A program made the position numbers and the translations under genes. This document shows, one piece after another, positions 11,511 to 24,599 of a stretch of DNA of 64,000 bases; position 1 is the stretch's first letter; each line of letters opens with the position of its first letter. The notes below the pieces were generated by a model that worked only from the letters and a program-made list of their open reading frames with translations, ran no database searches and was not told the origin of the DNA. Source of the DNA: Pisaster brevispinus (lineage: Eukaryota; Echinodermata; Asteroidea; Forcipulatida; Asteriidae); NCBI GenBank assembly GCA_023634235.1, contig JAMKCF010000008.1:10620176-10684175 (forward strand), given 5' to 3'.

Positions 11511-11814
11511 GCGGTTGGTGAAAACAGCCCTCACCCTTGGCCAGGGAGATTTTGAGGAAGTCAACATGGTGTCATATTTGCCCATACGTGAAGAAAGACT
11601 GACTCAAATACAAAGAGAGACTGCAAAGGATGACAATTTACAGCTACTCAAGCAAACCATCACTCAAGGATGGCCAGATGAGCGAAGCACACTCCCTGAG
11701 CAGCTAAAGCCATACTACAGCTATCGCGACGAGTTGGCAATCCAAGACGGTATGATTTTTAGAGGAGACAGAGTGGTCATAACCCGAAACGCTCAGGAAG
11801 GAGATGAAAAACAA

Positions 11815-12956
11815 AACCCACTCATCCCACTTGGGCATTGACAGCTGCCTAAGACGGAGCACGCCAGAGCCTATTCTGGACAGGAATGAATAGCGAGATA
11901 AAACACTTCATCAGCACTTGTGATGTATGTCGTTCGATGGAGACATGGCAGCAAAAAAGAGAGCTTTATCTCTCATGAGCTTGCAACAAGGACGTGGGAG
12001 CAAGTCGGAACTGACCTGTTCTCATTGAATGCCAAGGATTATTTCTGGGAAGTGGACAACCTTCCAGACACGACTAGCGCCACCGTCATTCGGAAACTCA
12101 AGGGACATTTTGCTCATTATGGCACTCCATCCCAACTGGTGAATGACAATGGGCCACAGTTCACATCCACACTCTTCAGCCAATTCTCCAAGGAATGGGA
12201 CTTCGAACATCTTTGCAGTAGCCCAGGAAATAGCAAAGCTAATAATGGCAAAGCCGAGTCCGCGGTGAAAACAGCAAAGCGACTGCTCACCAAGAACACA
12301 AAGTCACACACTGATCCCTACCTGGCACTCTTGGACCACCGCAACACGACCACACAAGGTCTCGCCACAAGTCCTACACAGAGACTCATGAACCGCCGCA
12401 CAAGAACCTTGTTACCAACAACCGCCAATCTACTAAAACCCAAGGTCATTGACGAGCATGAATGCATGAAGCAACGCGTGCGCAAACAGGCTGATTACTA
12501 CAACAACTCAGCTGAGACGCTCACACAACTGGAAGAAAGAGACAGTGTACGCTTGCAACCCCTCATCCAAGGACAGAAAGGCTGGGACAAAGCCACAGTT
12601 ATGCGCAGACTTGATGAGCGTTCGTACATTGTCGAAACGCCTACTGGGAGATATCGTCGCAATCGCGTGCATCTGCGTAAAACGGCAGAAAAACCCACCA
12701 ATCTCACCGAACGCTAACAAAAACAACAGCTGCAAAGCTAGTCACGGAGACAGCAGCTCACCCAGCAGTGTGTACACAGAAACCAGTGAACCATATGGAA
12801 AAACCCGGACCCTCGCAAACAAACAAACAAATGAACATGGACAAAAGCACACCCAAACAAAAGCAGGACACTAATACTGATTTGGAATGCACCTATCAAA
12901 ACCCGTTCAGGTCGCGTAGTTACGAAACCAAAACACCTGAAAGACTATATCCCATA
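11815..12956 (+). pseudogene. Ty3/gypsy-like integrase remnant and C-terminal tail
   Basis: A zinc-binding part is split across frames (THSSHLGIDS at about 11817, then IKHFISTCDVC near 11898-11930). The core follows in 11920-12717 with WEQVGTDLF, VNDNGPQFTS and NGKAESAVK, giving D, D and E. Only about 44 residues separate the two Asp, versus roughly 55-60 in the family, so a short internal deletion in the core is likely. The pol tail is seen in a third frame, ending GRVVTKPKHLKDYIP with stop TAA at 12954-12956. Integrase would insert the element cDNA; this copy looks inactive. Confidence 0.8.
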
Positions 12957-15900
12957 ATGCACATGCACAGGATACTTTTACTCCGATCATCGTCAAGTGA
13001 TCTTTTGCAACAAAACATTGGACTATAAATATAAGTCAAGCACAGAAGACAGCTTGTTTTTAATCATTTGCAAAATTGTCCTCCTTTAGTATGCATCCCA
13101 TTGTTTTCAGGCTAAATCAGCAGTTCCTTTTTAATCTGCATACATTTTGTTAAGTTTCTCGAAAAAGCAAAAAACTGCAACCCAAAACATGTGGCTATTT
13201 GAATACAGAGTTTGCACTGAAATGTTAACATGTAGTACACTGAAGCCAGCAAATTCGCCAACAAACAAATGAAACAAAATTAAAGCCATAAAAATGAAAA
13301 ACAGTTGAGATGTTTACATAGTGTAACGTCCGAAACACAGCGAGGGTTCAATATAAAAATTATACGCCCATGTTCTTTTAAAAATGTGAACAAATTATTG
13401 TACTTATTCTAATATCATCCATTGTTTACATGTAAAAAGTTTTTATCCCAAAAATGTATGTATGAGATTACCAGACAAAAACTTGAAATGACCAAACCAA
13501 CTATTTGTGGCTAATTTTGACTTTCAAGCCATGTAAAAATGCAAATTTTCATGATAGAAACTCAGTATTCGGCATAAATAATCTCTGATCCCTGCTTCTC
13601 ACATGAAACACTCATTTCTAGAGTGGTTGGTAAAACATGAGCAAGTTATCACACTTTTTAAATATGTAACTATTTGCACTAAAAAAGAGAACTGTTGTTC
13701 ATGGATGTTTCACAAGTTTAGAGATAGATTTAAGCTCAGACCTCTGCATTTCCCGCAAAATATAAGAACTTTTGTTGTTAAAATTGTGCGTTTAAAGTGT
13801 GTTGATATAATTTTGTATTTTCATTTCTTACCCTCTTGGTTAACATTATTTTGTACATGTTTGCTAATCCTCTCCTTCAACATTCAAAATGTAGTTAACG
13901 ATACTTATTCTATTCATGTTAAATATTGTGTGTTCGTTTACTGTACTCTCGTTCCCTTCATTTACTAGCCGAGCTTCATTTTTATCAATCTCCCCTCCCC
14001 CTCCCCTAATAGATACAGGAGTGGACAGAATTTGGTGGGGAGTAACCAAACGGTAATTGACAGGAATGGCTTTTTTTTTTCAGGAGGCGAGGTGCTCATT
14101 TGAGCCTGTTGTTTGAGACCAGCTATAGGTCCCCCTCAAGCTGCATGAACATTTCGCTATCTGACGGGCACATCTCGAATTCATAAACTCGATACAAAAG
14201 GTGGGACTACAAAGTTGAAACAAAACCTCGATCTGCACGGGGCGATACACCAAAAGCACATTGAAGATCGGGTCTGAAAAGACTCCTTTATATACACTAC
14301 GGGCCTTTCCTTTCCCTTTATTCTCTTTTGAGTGTGCGACAAACCTCATACAATACAATCTCAAGTTAGTCCAAATGGAGGTAATAGTGAAATAGAGTTA
14401 GTTTTTTACCCTTACACCGACGTGTAATTTAGCACATGGGCTTTGTGTTCTTTCAGCCTTCTTAGAAGGTTGCAAACGTGGACATTTCATGTGAAAAGAC
14501 TGGTGTAGCATCTTGGAAGGGCATTTGAGAACGCCAAGTCCGCCTGGTCTTTTCGGCGTCCTTTGCCCGTGGCCCCTGTCCCACTAAACACGGAGAAGGC
14601 TTATTTGGTGATTTACCTTTAATCATATGGAGGAAACTTTCTCCACTTAATTTAGTCAAAAGATCATCCCGTGATAACTTCCTTTTGGCATGCTACTTTA
14701 CTAGGAGGGAATGTGGACCATTTGAAATTGTTCATTATTTTGTTGGCGTAGTAAACAAAATTTGTTTGCAAACGGACATTTTAATAGTACATTTTAAACT
14801 TTAAACGGAAGTATTAAAAGGTCACAGGTGGTCACACTTTGTGTAAGATTAAAAAAATACTCCAGGGTCTTTCACATGGTCCAAAGATCTTGAATGTTGC
14901 AATTATGTTTCTCCAGATTTAATTTTGTATCAATCATCAATGAAATTACCTCCATTGTACCACGCAGCGGTAAACCGGCCGTTTTCGACGGGGCGCCTAA
15001 TTTGTATTTGTGCATGGCCGAGATTGTGGGTGCCAAGTTTGCAAGGTGCCGAAGTGACCAGTTACCCTATGACATGATACAAGCTTCACAACTCTGCATT
15101 CACAACTCGGGCAAACGACCTGAGAGGAGGTACAACTTTTAAAATAGACCTTAGTTTTTGTATAAAAAAAACAGGGTGTTCAGAATTACGTTAGCTCCAA
15201 AAGTTAATCTTTCAATTAAAAAGTTAGATCAACTACATACTTAGCTCACTTAGCGTATGTAATTGTGTACATTAAAGCCTTAAAAAATGTACCTTAAAGG
15301 TGATGTCACGGAACACCTAGTGATAACGTCATCTTGGAATGACCTACATTTTTTTGATAACACATGCCAGCTTGAATTGAAGGTTTCAGCTTGATTGCCA
15401 TCGTTCTTTATATTTTAATCTTTGTGGTAATATAACGTAACAATTGATGATGTCATGGAGACGTCACTCAATATTTTATGCATACATTTGACCTCCCAAG
15501 CCTGATGCAAGAATAATTTTTATTGGACCTTTTTTTGTTCCAAAGGTATGTAATAAGTGGTCGAAACTTGGGTAAATCATAATTTGTTTTGATACTGAAG
15601 AAAATTAAAGTAAAACGAAGTATTAAAAATCCCAGTGAAAATGAAATAAGTTTTCTTTTTATTGTTTGTATATTGAAAATGTTACATACAATATTCCTCA
15701 ATAAATCTCTTGATGAAAATACAAAATTAGAAATTATGACATAATAAAAGTAGGTAATTGGGCATGAAAGCGATACAGGACTAATAATTTCTGATTGAAG
15801 ATCCACAAATAAAATGAATCAAGCCATAGAAAAAAGGATTGTAAATGTTGAAGACCATCAACATGGTGAAACTTTTAAAAGAAATTAACATTTATCATAA

Positions 15901-16138
15901 GCTTTTTAGCTAACCCAAATAAAACTTAAACAATAATGAACAAAATTACCTTACAAAACGTAGATTTGGTGCTAATGACAAGTCCAACCTTGTTCACATT
16001 ATTAAAGCATCTTCTTAAGATGAAAAGACTCGATGTTAGGGATACTAATGCAGAATCCTCTGCGCCCTTACTGGAGTAACTTCTCAACGTTTTGAATTTG
16101 GGTGATGTTATTTGTTAAAATGAATGCTCAAACTAATA
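12957..16138. other. No recognisable gene
   Basis: A 3.2-kb stretch without a recognisable gene. A right LTR for the gypsy-like element is expected at its left edge but was not recognised. Open stretches of 60-120 codons near 13.6-13.97, 14.08-14.36 and 14.89-15.14 kb lack family signatures. Confidence 0.5.
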
Positions 16139-16208
16139 AATCTATATGACTAGTTAATTAAATGAGAAATGCATTCATTTCTCATTTAATTAACTAGTCA
16201 TATAGATT
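16139..16208. repeat. Perfect hairpin with 33-bp arms
   Basis: Arms 16139-16171 and 16176-16208 are perfect reverse complements around the loop CATT. The outer ends read AATCTATATGACTAG. It is followed by a (CTTGG)-like microsatellite (GACTTGGCTTGGCTTG). This is probably a young foldback event. Confidence 0.9.
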
Positions 16209-17099
16209 GACTTGGCTTGGCTTGACTTGGCTTCTGAACAGCAAACTCATTCACATACCTAAATTTCAACTAACACAATATGGGCTTAAGGAATAACTAT
16301 TAAAGCAAGTGTAAAAGCAGTAGTAACAAATAAGCAAATATTTATACTGCCACTGTTGCGATTTAGTAAAGTGTTACTGAAACAATGTACCACATCTTAA
16401 TTCTGACTACATTTTATGTTTTAAACACTTTCTTCCTTTCATTAAGATACATACAATGGCAGCCCGTGGAAACATTAAGAAATTATCCACAAGTGCCCAA
16501 TGCCCAGATAACCAGCATGTCAAGTGATTGATGGGTGTATCAGCAATAAATGTTAAAAAACATCTAAAGAACAGAGAGAAATGGAACAGTACACCTAGCA
16601 ACATAAAGATGCCCTTTAAAGATTTATACATTTCTGTGTGTCCAAACTTTTAAAGAAGTGAGGGGAAACCCAGAGTGACCAGGAAAGTCAGTAAACATTT
16701 TCATTTGATTATTTTGTGACATCAAGCAACTTGTTAGTTACATTGTATATGTTTAAAAGGCAAACAGTTTAAAAATCATACTTAAGAAGAAAAGATAAAA
16801 ATACGTAAATTTTAATTCTTTTTAATTTGAATGACCAAATGGTGCAGATGATTGTCCACAAATGAATAAGAAACAAAAAACATGGTTGAACATCTCATGC
16901 GCTGAGACAATTGCCAATTTGAATGCTTTGAAAATTACAAGGTGCCAAAAACTTAGTGTAAGAATGCTACACTGTAAGTTTTGAATGCACCAAAACAAAA
17001 TTGAATGCTCCAAAATGAAACAGAAACCTCAATAAAATTCTCGCGAAATTACATGGCTTATAATGAAAATGGTTAGAGGTTTATCCAGTATAAGAATAT
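16209..17099. other. Likely 3' flank or 3' UTR of the CLC gene (minus)
   Basis: This lies just downstream of the last CLC coding exon on the minus strand. It has no coding signal. A polyadenylation site could not be fixed: no unambiguous minus-strand AATAAA was seen close to the stop. Confidence 0.4.
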
Positions 17100-17351
17100 T
17101 CACTCAGTTAAATCATTCAATTGAACTATGGGACTTACTTGGTGACTGTTTAAGTTTTGAAACATCAGCTGTGATAACTTTTCCTCCAAACTGAAGCCCA
17201 TAAGGTCCTTACGGGTAATAATACCAACAACTCTGTTACGGCCGTCAACCACTGTGAGATGGCGAAGTCCCAAAGTCCTGAAGAGTATATATGTACGGTG
17301 CAATGAAAAATACTCTGGCACTGCAGGAGCTGATACATTTATGTAGGGCAC
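17100..17351 (-). CDS. CLC chloride channel/exchanger, last coding exon (CBS domain 2)
   Basis: The exon is entered after TTTTAAG at 17352 in phase 0, matching the phase-0 donor of the exon at 43490. It encodes VPYINVSAPAVPEYFSLHR, then ILFRTLGLRHLTVVDGRNR and VVGIITRKDLMGF, the classic second CBS domain of CLC-6/7-type proteins (the LFRTLGLRHL..VVD..N..VG..TRKDL signature). CBS pairs in the cytosol regulate gating and bind nucleotides in this family. The frame reaches TGA at 17100-17102. A good donor (GTAAGT) at 17138 leaves open a further exon and an alternative C-terminus. The upstream intron is about 26 kb. Confidence 0.85.
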   Translation of the reverse strand: MPYINVSAPAVPEYFSLHRTYILFRTLGLRHLTVVDGRNRVVGIITRKDLMGFSLEEKLSQLMFQNLNSHQVSPIVQLNDLTE

Positions 17352-17689
17352 CTTAAAATTAGAAGGTGAAATAACAAGCAATTAAAAAGGGAAGCTGTAT
17401 AAAATAGATTTCTCCAATCACTTGTTATATCTCATTTTATTAGATATAATTAATATCTTAGTGAGGTTGTACATTTTGATTGGCTTTAAAATATACAAAT
17501 CCTTCAATAAAAAGACCAAATCTACATAACAAATTCAAATAGAATTACACAATGAAGATTTGCATACATGTACATATCTGTCAGATCTCAACTCCAGTGT
17601 TTCTTGCTGTAGAAATGTCAAATGTTATATACCTTGGTCTATGCTCAAATACATGTAAAGCGGAAGGAAACAAGGCCAAGTCTTTTGAG

Positions 17690-18300
17690 TCAATCTAGAC
17701 ACCAGTCAGAGCAAACCAAAGCACAATGAGGACAACACTCACACCCAGAAGAAACCAACAGGTCAGGCTGGTCATGATAAGTGACCTTGACTTCGCTGAC
17801 AAAGTGGAATCAACGTGCAAGAAGATCGGCCTTCAGCTCAATGTCAATAAGACGCAAGTGATTGGATGCAACGGTAGCGACTGGCGATGGGAAAGTGGTA
17901 GAGGTGGATGGAGGACTTAAAGTACCCCCTGGGCCTACATCGCCTGGTGGGTGCAATAAGCTATGGAGAAGGTGTGGAAGGCCAAGCCCAGCAATTATCG
18001 CAAGAGACGACTTCTTCATGGCAACACTCGAATCAGTGATACTTATGGTGCTGAACTGTGCAGCAGAAGAGGTCAATAAGGGTGCATACACCAGGACGTC
18101 AGCTGGGAAGCAATATCCACAAAAAAAGCACAATATCTATCTGTATCCCAGCCCGCCACATCCGCCACCTAGAGAATGCACCATCGTCTAGGAGCTGGCT
18201 CCGGGATCTGGCAGAAGGCTGGAGGCAAGCCACATATGTTGACATTCTGTGGCTGGATGTTGGACTGGGTGACACAGGTGGCGGGTGGCAGACCAAGCCA
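17690..18300 (+). pseudogene. Non-LTR retrotransposon reverse transcriptase remnant
   Basis: Broken plus-strand pieces match the C-terminal half of a LINE RT. SDLDFADKVE near 17780 resembles the DLDFADD catalytic box (second Asp changed to Lys). CKKIGLQLNVNKTQVI follows, then in shifted frames GAELCSREEVNKGAYTR-like sequence and WLRDLAEGWRQATYVDIL near 18190-18250. It lies in the 26-kb CLC intron, antisense to the gene. Confidence 0.5.
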
Positions 18301-18389
18301 ATTGTAAGCCATTAGTGGACAGTATTTATTGATTTATTAAAATAAGATTTATGCAATATATTAAATGTGAAAATGTGTGATTAATGCAG

Positions 18390-18545
18390 CCCTTACACAC
18401 GCCAACTTACGGGGTACTTTTAACAATAGAACAATGCTACCCCACAAGGTTTTCTTTGTTCAAGTGGTACCCCACAGAGGATTTCTTCAGAAAAGGGAAT
18501 AATAGAACAACAATGGAAGTACCCCGTAACTGCCATATGTAAGGG
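18390..18545. mobile_element. Short MITE with imperfect terminal inverted repeats
   Basis: The left end CCCTTACACACGCCAACTTA followed by CGGGGTAC pairs with the right end GTACCCCGTAACTGCCATAT then GTAAGGG. The inside contains paired CTACCCCACAAGG and AATAGAACAACAATGG segments. Related copies occur at 62.23-62.39 and 62.59-62.73 kb. It is non-coding. Confidence 0.65.
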
Positions 18546-18784
18546 TGTGTGTACCCATATAATAATACGGCATAAATCTACTTGCCCCCCCCCCCCACAC
18601 AGGTTTACAGTTACACATATACACACATTCGCATACTAGTAATACTCAGTTCTGATAAAGCGCATTTTACACCCGTTTTGTCTACATGTATGCAAAGGTA
18701 TCTTTGAAATTATGAGACCCATTTTACATGTATATTTAAACAAGCAGCACCTTGTAGTTTACAAGGTGATATGGCGTAAACTTA

Positions 18785-19035
18785 ATGCAGCCTACAATGC
18801 CAGAAACACCATGGCAAACCCCTTCTCTTTATAAGTATGACAAAAGTGTACTGGGTTGTTTTATGTGCAGTACACAACTCATGAAACCTACAGCTTTACG
18901 CCCCATTTAAAGGGCGAAGCAATAATGGTCAAATGTGTTGCTCAAGCACATGAGTGTCAAGACCGGGACACAAACCCACACTCTGCAGATCAGAGCTGGA
19001 GACCAGTGTGCTTGACCACTCGGCCATGCCCATAC
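18785..19035 (-). mobile_element. tRNA-derived SINE
   Basis: On the minus strand the head has an A-box-like TGGCCGAGTGGTCAAG (19011-19026), as in Leu/Ser-type tRNAs, and a B-box-like GGGTTTGTGTCCCGGTC (18961-18977). The body continues CGCCCTTTAAATGGGGCG, GTAAAGCTGTAGGTTTCATG and AACAACCCAGTACAC, ending near AGAGAAGGGG. A pol III promoter would drive it. There is no coding capacity, and it sits in the large CLC intron. Confidence 0.7.
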
Positions 19036-22000
19036 TATTTACATACACATTGACTTGGTAAATTAAGGACTTCTTTTTGTTCTCCTTGCACGGCTGATTT
19101 CCGACGATTTATATTAAACTTGCTATAAGTAAAGGTTCATTTCACCAAGTTCTAAAAAATCATGACAGATTTTTAAACAATTTGCTGTTATAGGGCATTT
19201 TGTAGGTTTGTGCCCATTTTTTGTCAAAATAAAAGTACTACTTCTCTTATTTCTGTGTTTGTTGTCAAAATGATATTGAACTTGTGTAAACCTGTGTATT
19301 TTGACATATTCAATAACATGACACTATACTTTCTTACTGGGGTGCAATAGTCGATGCCCAGTGTGTAGTGATGAGGCCTGGTTGACAATGCATTAGTATT
19401 TCTTGGCCTGAAAGTTGGTCATTCGCATGTTAATAATATTCCATTGAAAAAGAACTTGATATAGTCTTAACCGCTAAATACAGGCTGAAAACACAAATAA
19501 CAAAAAAACATGGATATGGCGTCCATTAAACATTTCAACAGCAGGTCCTGAGCGTTTTAGAAACAACTGTGCTATATCTCTCACCTCAATCTCATCCCCA
19601 CCCCAGCAACAAGCCCCACCCCATCCATTTCCCTTCCTACCACCATCCCCAACCCCAGCCCTCATCAACACCCCTTTGCAGTGGTGTAACCAACAGGGCC
19701 CCCTCTTGACCCCCCCCCCCAATGAGATTGACGAAATTCCCAAATGATTGATTCTATATATTATAAAGCCCCCTCAAAATTATATCTTTGCCTCAGCTAT
19801 GTAGGGCATTATAATTCAAAGCGTTACAACGCCGTAATAGGTCGTTGTAATGCTGTAATTTTTAAGTGTTGTAACTACATAATAGGCCAATACCACCTTA
19901 AATTTAGAGCATTATAACATTGCAACATGGTGTTATAACACAGACTGAAAAAGTGTTTTGTTGTTGGTGGAAATCAGCCACCCCTTCGGACAACTGTTTA
20001 CTAAAAAAACTATAAAATGACCAACATATTTAAATGCTAACACTCTTATTGTTACTATTGTATGTAAATAACGCCCAGAACAAGCAAATCTTCTGATTTT
20101 TCTTTAGATGTTTTACATTTAGGAGGTGTTGTAGGTGTTGACTCTTAGTCAACTCTGAGTTAATATGAATAATCTTTAACCTATCAATGCCAACTGAATC
20201 TTGCTTGCCAATTATTTTGATAATAAAAAATGTACTCTTTCTCTTAATGATAACGTACAGGCATTAAATAATGGTTTCTTTACAGAATATACGCATACAA
20301 ACAAGTGCAGGGTAAAACCAAAATTAATACAAACAAGTGGCTACATGTAAGTCAGTCAGTATGAATACGACTTGTGCGATTCTGGTTGTAGTTCTGATAT
20401 TTGTCGACGCAAATGATAGACGTACTTGGCTGGGTCTAGGCTTTCAGCATTTTAGACAGGAATTGAAAGTTTACCAGGTAATCTAAGAGAGGATCTAAAA
20501 ACTAGTTCAGTAACACTACAACCAAGGTCAACCTTTAGTGATGGTTGGATACTTAGTGACTCAGTCAATCAATTCACTCTGCATTTTAAAAGGAGACTTA
20601 AGCTAAGGTTCCATCAATCCGTTTGCTGATCTGTTTTCGTAAGTAGTAGTAAGAATGTGTTTGCTGCCTACTAATGGTGATAGTTGTTGAAACAAATTAA
20701 TTTTAATAGTCTCCCTCTGTCTGTGGTAACTATCAATCAATCAATGCATCAATCTTGATAAGGTGCGATGTCACAATACTAATTACTATGGCAATAATGA
20801 CAACTCTTCTTAAGATGAATCTTAGTGCTTTTGTGAAATTGACCCCAGATGTTTTTGTTTTTTTTACTTTCCGAGGAATCTGGCGATGTTTGTTAACAAC
20901 TCTCAAAAGGATTCAAGTTCTAAAAATGGTCCTTGAATGGTTTACATGATGAAGGGATTTACCAACAACAAAGCGACATACAGTAATGGTTGGAAAAATA
21001 CTGAAAACATAAACAATTCAGTGTCACTTAAGATAAATTATTTTTGAGCTCTTGAAATAACTTTGTTCTCACCAAATAATTTTGTTCAAAAACATTCCAT
21101 GCTTTTGAAATCATTTTGAATGCTCAAAATAATTTATTTGTTAGAGCTCGAAATAAATTTGCAGAGTGAATAAGGTACACATGTGCGGTACGTATTCAAT
21201 GAGTGCTTTGATACGCCCCTAGGGGTGTGATAAAGCGATATATAAGAACCCAGTATTGCTACTAGAGGGTGAAGACTTTTGAGGATGATCAAATTATTCC
21301 CAAGCTGAGCATGTGATTAAATTCTGCTATGGCTTTATGTCTGAGGACGAGAAATTACGTGGGCCAGTAGTAGTAATATGATGCAAAACTATGTTCTACA
21401 GGATTTTCTTGAACATTTGGTCGAGTTGTGTCTGAATAGACTGTGCAAGTCTTGCACAAATTTGAACATTGTGACCCGTTAAAATTTGTATCCTTCATGT
21501 ATTAAAGCCATGTACTTAGGACTCATTAGTACAGTTTGACTCATGATATGAACATGGTTTGACACGTTTTGGTTGCTTGTTTCCGAATCACCAATGGTAC
21601 CAACACTCACCCATGCCACATCTTTAGACTGACTGAATCGACTTTGGTATTCCCTTTTGAGTGATCTCTGCTATGACTATGCCTACTGTTGTCTACTTGC
21701 AACTAGGCCTTGCACAAATGTTTTGGTTAATTTGAACTTGTGAGTGGCCAATTCTTGCATCTATTGCTTTGAGCAAGTGGCTGCTGCTGGTGGGGATGCC
21801 ACTTCTACAATTTTATCTGTTATTACAGTAATTGTTCTAGATTGACACTGTGACTAGAGGGCTCTAGAATTAAATGTACAATTTGAGGTAAATGTTGCAG
21901 GAACAATTGTCTCAAAATACTTTTAGTGTATACTGAGTGTTGTTTTATTGGATGATGAAGTCGGGAAGGTATTGCTAAGTTCTTCAGAAATTATCAATTG

Positions 22001-24590
22001 ATGAAGGGGTTTTTGCTGTGATTTGGAAGTACATTTAAAAAGTTCTTATTTTCAGTTTGAGACCTACAGCTGCTAAAGGTGCTGAAGCTTCAAGTGCCAC
22101 AGTTATCTAAAAGGTTACCTAAAAAAGACTGGGCGACTCATGGCAAATAATTTATACAACAAAAAGTACATTTGGTGTTTGACCTAATTATAATTTATGA
22201 TTTGGCCAGTGGCATAACCAGGGGTGGGAATGTGCCGACATAATTGCCTCTTTAAATTTGATCAGCTTGTGAATGTTTTAGCACTCTTTTTTATGAAAAC
22301 AATCATACACAAAGGTTGTTTTCATATTTTATTCCAGCAGCTAATTTTACTATAATTTAATCAGACATAAGTTTGAAGTTTACGAATACCAGGACCGACT
22401 AGGTTATAATTCTGAGCGCAACAATTGAAACTATGTCAACAGTGAATGAAAAGTCTGGTAATTTGAATACTTATTCAAATTGTGTCCTCAAGAATGTGCA
22501 GAAATAAGCATCAAACCATCACCAATAAAATGAAAAGAAAAAACCCACTTCCTTCTGAAAATATTGATTGAGTATACAATTTCATTTGAGGGTCGGGATC
22601 ACCAGTTTTATGGTGAATGGTTCAAACAAAATGTTCTTACCCTATTTCTTAGCAGTAGATGATTAACGGCCTTCTGTTGGTGGTGAAAATGCTAATCTGC
22701 TCTACTCCAGTTAAATTAAATGATTTTATTAATATTTACAGCTAATTAATTTTAAACCTGCTTAAAGCATAATGGGTGCCCTCTAGATGCATAGCTGCTG
22801 TCTGGAGTGTTATCAAGCCTTTGGAAAACCATTCACAAACAAAACCTAAATATGAATAGAAAAACTAATGTATATGAGTGTGAAGCTTTACACGTGTCTA
22901 TGCTGGAGGTTGGAGAGGGTCGCCAGAGGGTCTTTTTGTCTTCATGTATTTTAAATGTACTACAATATAAGGATAACAGTGTGCTCTGGGCATGCACAAA
23001 AGAAGTTATTTATTGCCTTTACAATAATTATATACCATTTTTTACTCTTCCTAGCTAAGACAGCAAATCTATTGTGGCTATTTACATTCTAATAACACTA
23101 ATGGAAAGGCAAATACATCACTGCAATATGGAGTTACGAGCATTCGGATGTTCATTGTTTTAGCTCATTCAACTGGAACTGGTGATATAATCATGAGTTT
23201 TGTTTTAGTTTAAACAATATCTGCATGCCTGTTGTCTTGTTCCATGCCAATTCAAGTTTAGTTTCTAAAACATCAACATTTAGTCTTAAGTTGGCTATTT
23301 ATAGTCTCGAGGGCAATGTTTAACATTGTAAAGCAAACTTCAAAATATATTATCAAATTCAAATTTTTTTTGAATTTCTGTAAATAAAATGGTTTAGAAA
23401 CACAAAACATGGCTGTTACTGTTTAATCGTTTCCCTTAGGGCTTTTAGATTCAATAAAACAACTCAAAGTATAAATATTGTAACATCTAATGAATGCGGA
23501 GGGCCGGACAAACAGATGATGGAAATTGTCGATACATAGTTAGGCTAACTCTTCTTGCAACTCACCCTCAAAACATGGAAAACAAATTGCCAGAGGCTTT
23601 CCTATGAGCGTTGAATCTGTTTTAACTGATTTTGAATATAATACCATTGAATACCCTGAGCTGTGCCATTACACTGAATTGTTCATTAGGTTTGTAACCA
23701 ATTGTTGTTTACAGCACCATGTTGCAGTCAAAAATTATCTATTCCACAAGTTCTGGTGAATTAACTATTTGCCTGGGTTAAATAAATGTGTGTGTGATAA
23801 AAACTTGGCAATCTAGTTCTGGTTCAGTTCATTCTAATGTATACAATTATCTTAGCTTGAAATTGTTTTTCTGGGTCCAGAGAGCCTCTATTACTAGGCC
23901 CCCCCCAAAAAAAAAAAAAAAAAACAAAAACCAAACCAATTGTTGAGTTGCCCAAAAGTGCTGAAATCTTGGGTCATTTTTTGTTTGTCTCCCCTGTCAT
24001 TCATATTTACTGAAACTTAATTTTCTGTGTATTATATCTCTGAAACCCAAATATTTTAGTATTAGTTATACTTAAAAATGTGCAAAACATAGATTCTTAA
24101 GTATGCAGGATGTTAACTGTATTTGTACTACTCCACTAACATATGCGAAGCATGCCCATCATACAAGCTGTATGTTTTAAGTGTACATGTACATAGGATC
24201 CATTCCATATGCAAAATGTACATGAACTGCAGAATGCTGGCGTAATGAGTGCATGGTATAGATCGCATCTGCAACCAGGGACCATGCTGGAACATGCAGT
24301 CCAAATCTGGATGGATTCGCTGGTACACAATACTTGTTTTGAGGATGAGTACCAGACAACATCAGCTGCTGTCATCAAACAGTCATTTTTAGAACTTGGC
24401 TAGATGCTTTGGTAAACAGAACAGATTTTTCAAGTGCAAACAAATCACTGATACAATTCATTTTACACAATTTTACAAACTAAACATTTATTTAACAAAA
24501 ATAAATAAAGTCATATATGAAAACCTAAAATTTCCCACTTCTGATTATAAGCCCAGGCGCCTAGATGTCATATTGAATACATGAGAAGTA
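19036..24590. other. Intron sequence without recognisable gene
   Basis: This is part of the 26-kb CLC intron. It holds a polypyrimidine-rich patch (19580-19720, including a C run), a GTTATAAYGC-rich patch (19790-19940), a poly-A run (about 23905-23925), and hAT-like end motifs such as CAGTGGCATAACCAGGGG near 22208. No coding signal was recognised. Confidence 0.5.
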
Positions 24591-24599
24591 CCACTAAAG

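Noticed and set aside
12957..13350. A right LTR for the gypsy-like element.
   Set aside because: Similarity to the 8.5-8.7 kb segment is limited to about 35 degenerate bases, and the candidate TG...CA segment is not repeated here.
13603..13968. 121-codon open stretch rich in Phe, Leu and Ile.
   Set aside because: It has the composition of AT-rich random sequence with no motif or conserved pattern.
14894..15142. Open stretch with VPRSGKPAVFDGAPNLYL as a possible host exon.
   Set aside because: No family was recognised and no convincing splice sites were seen around it; chance or an old element is possible.
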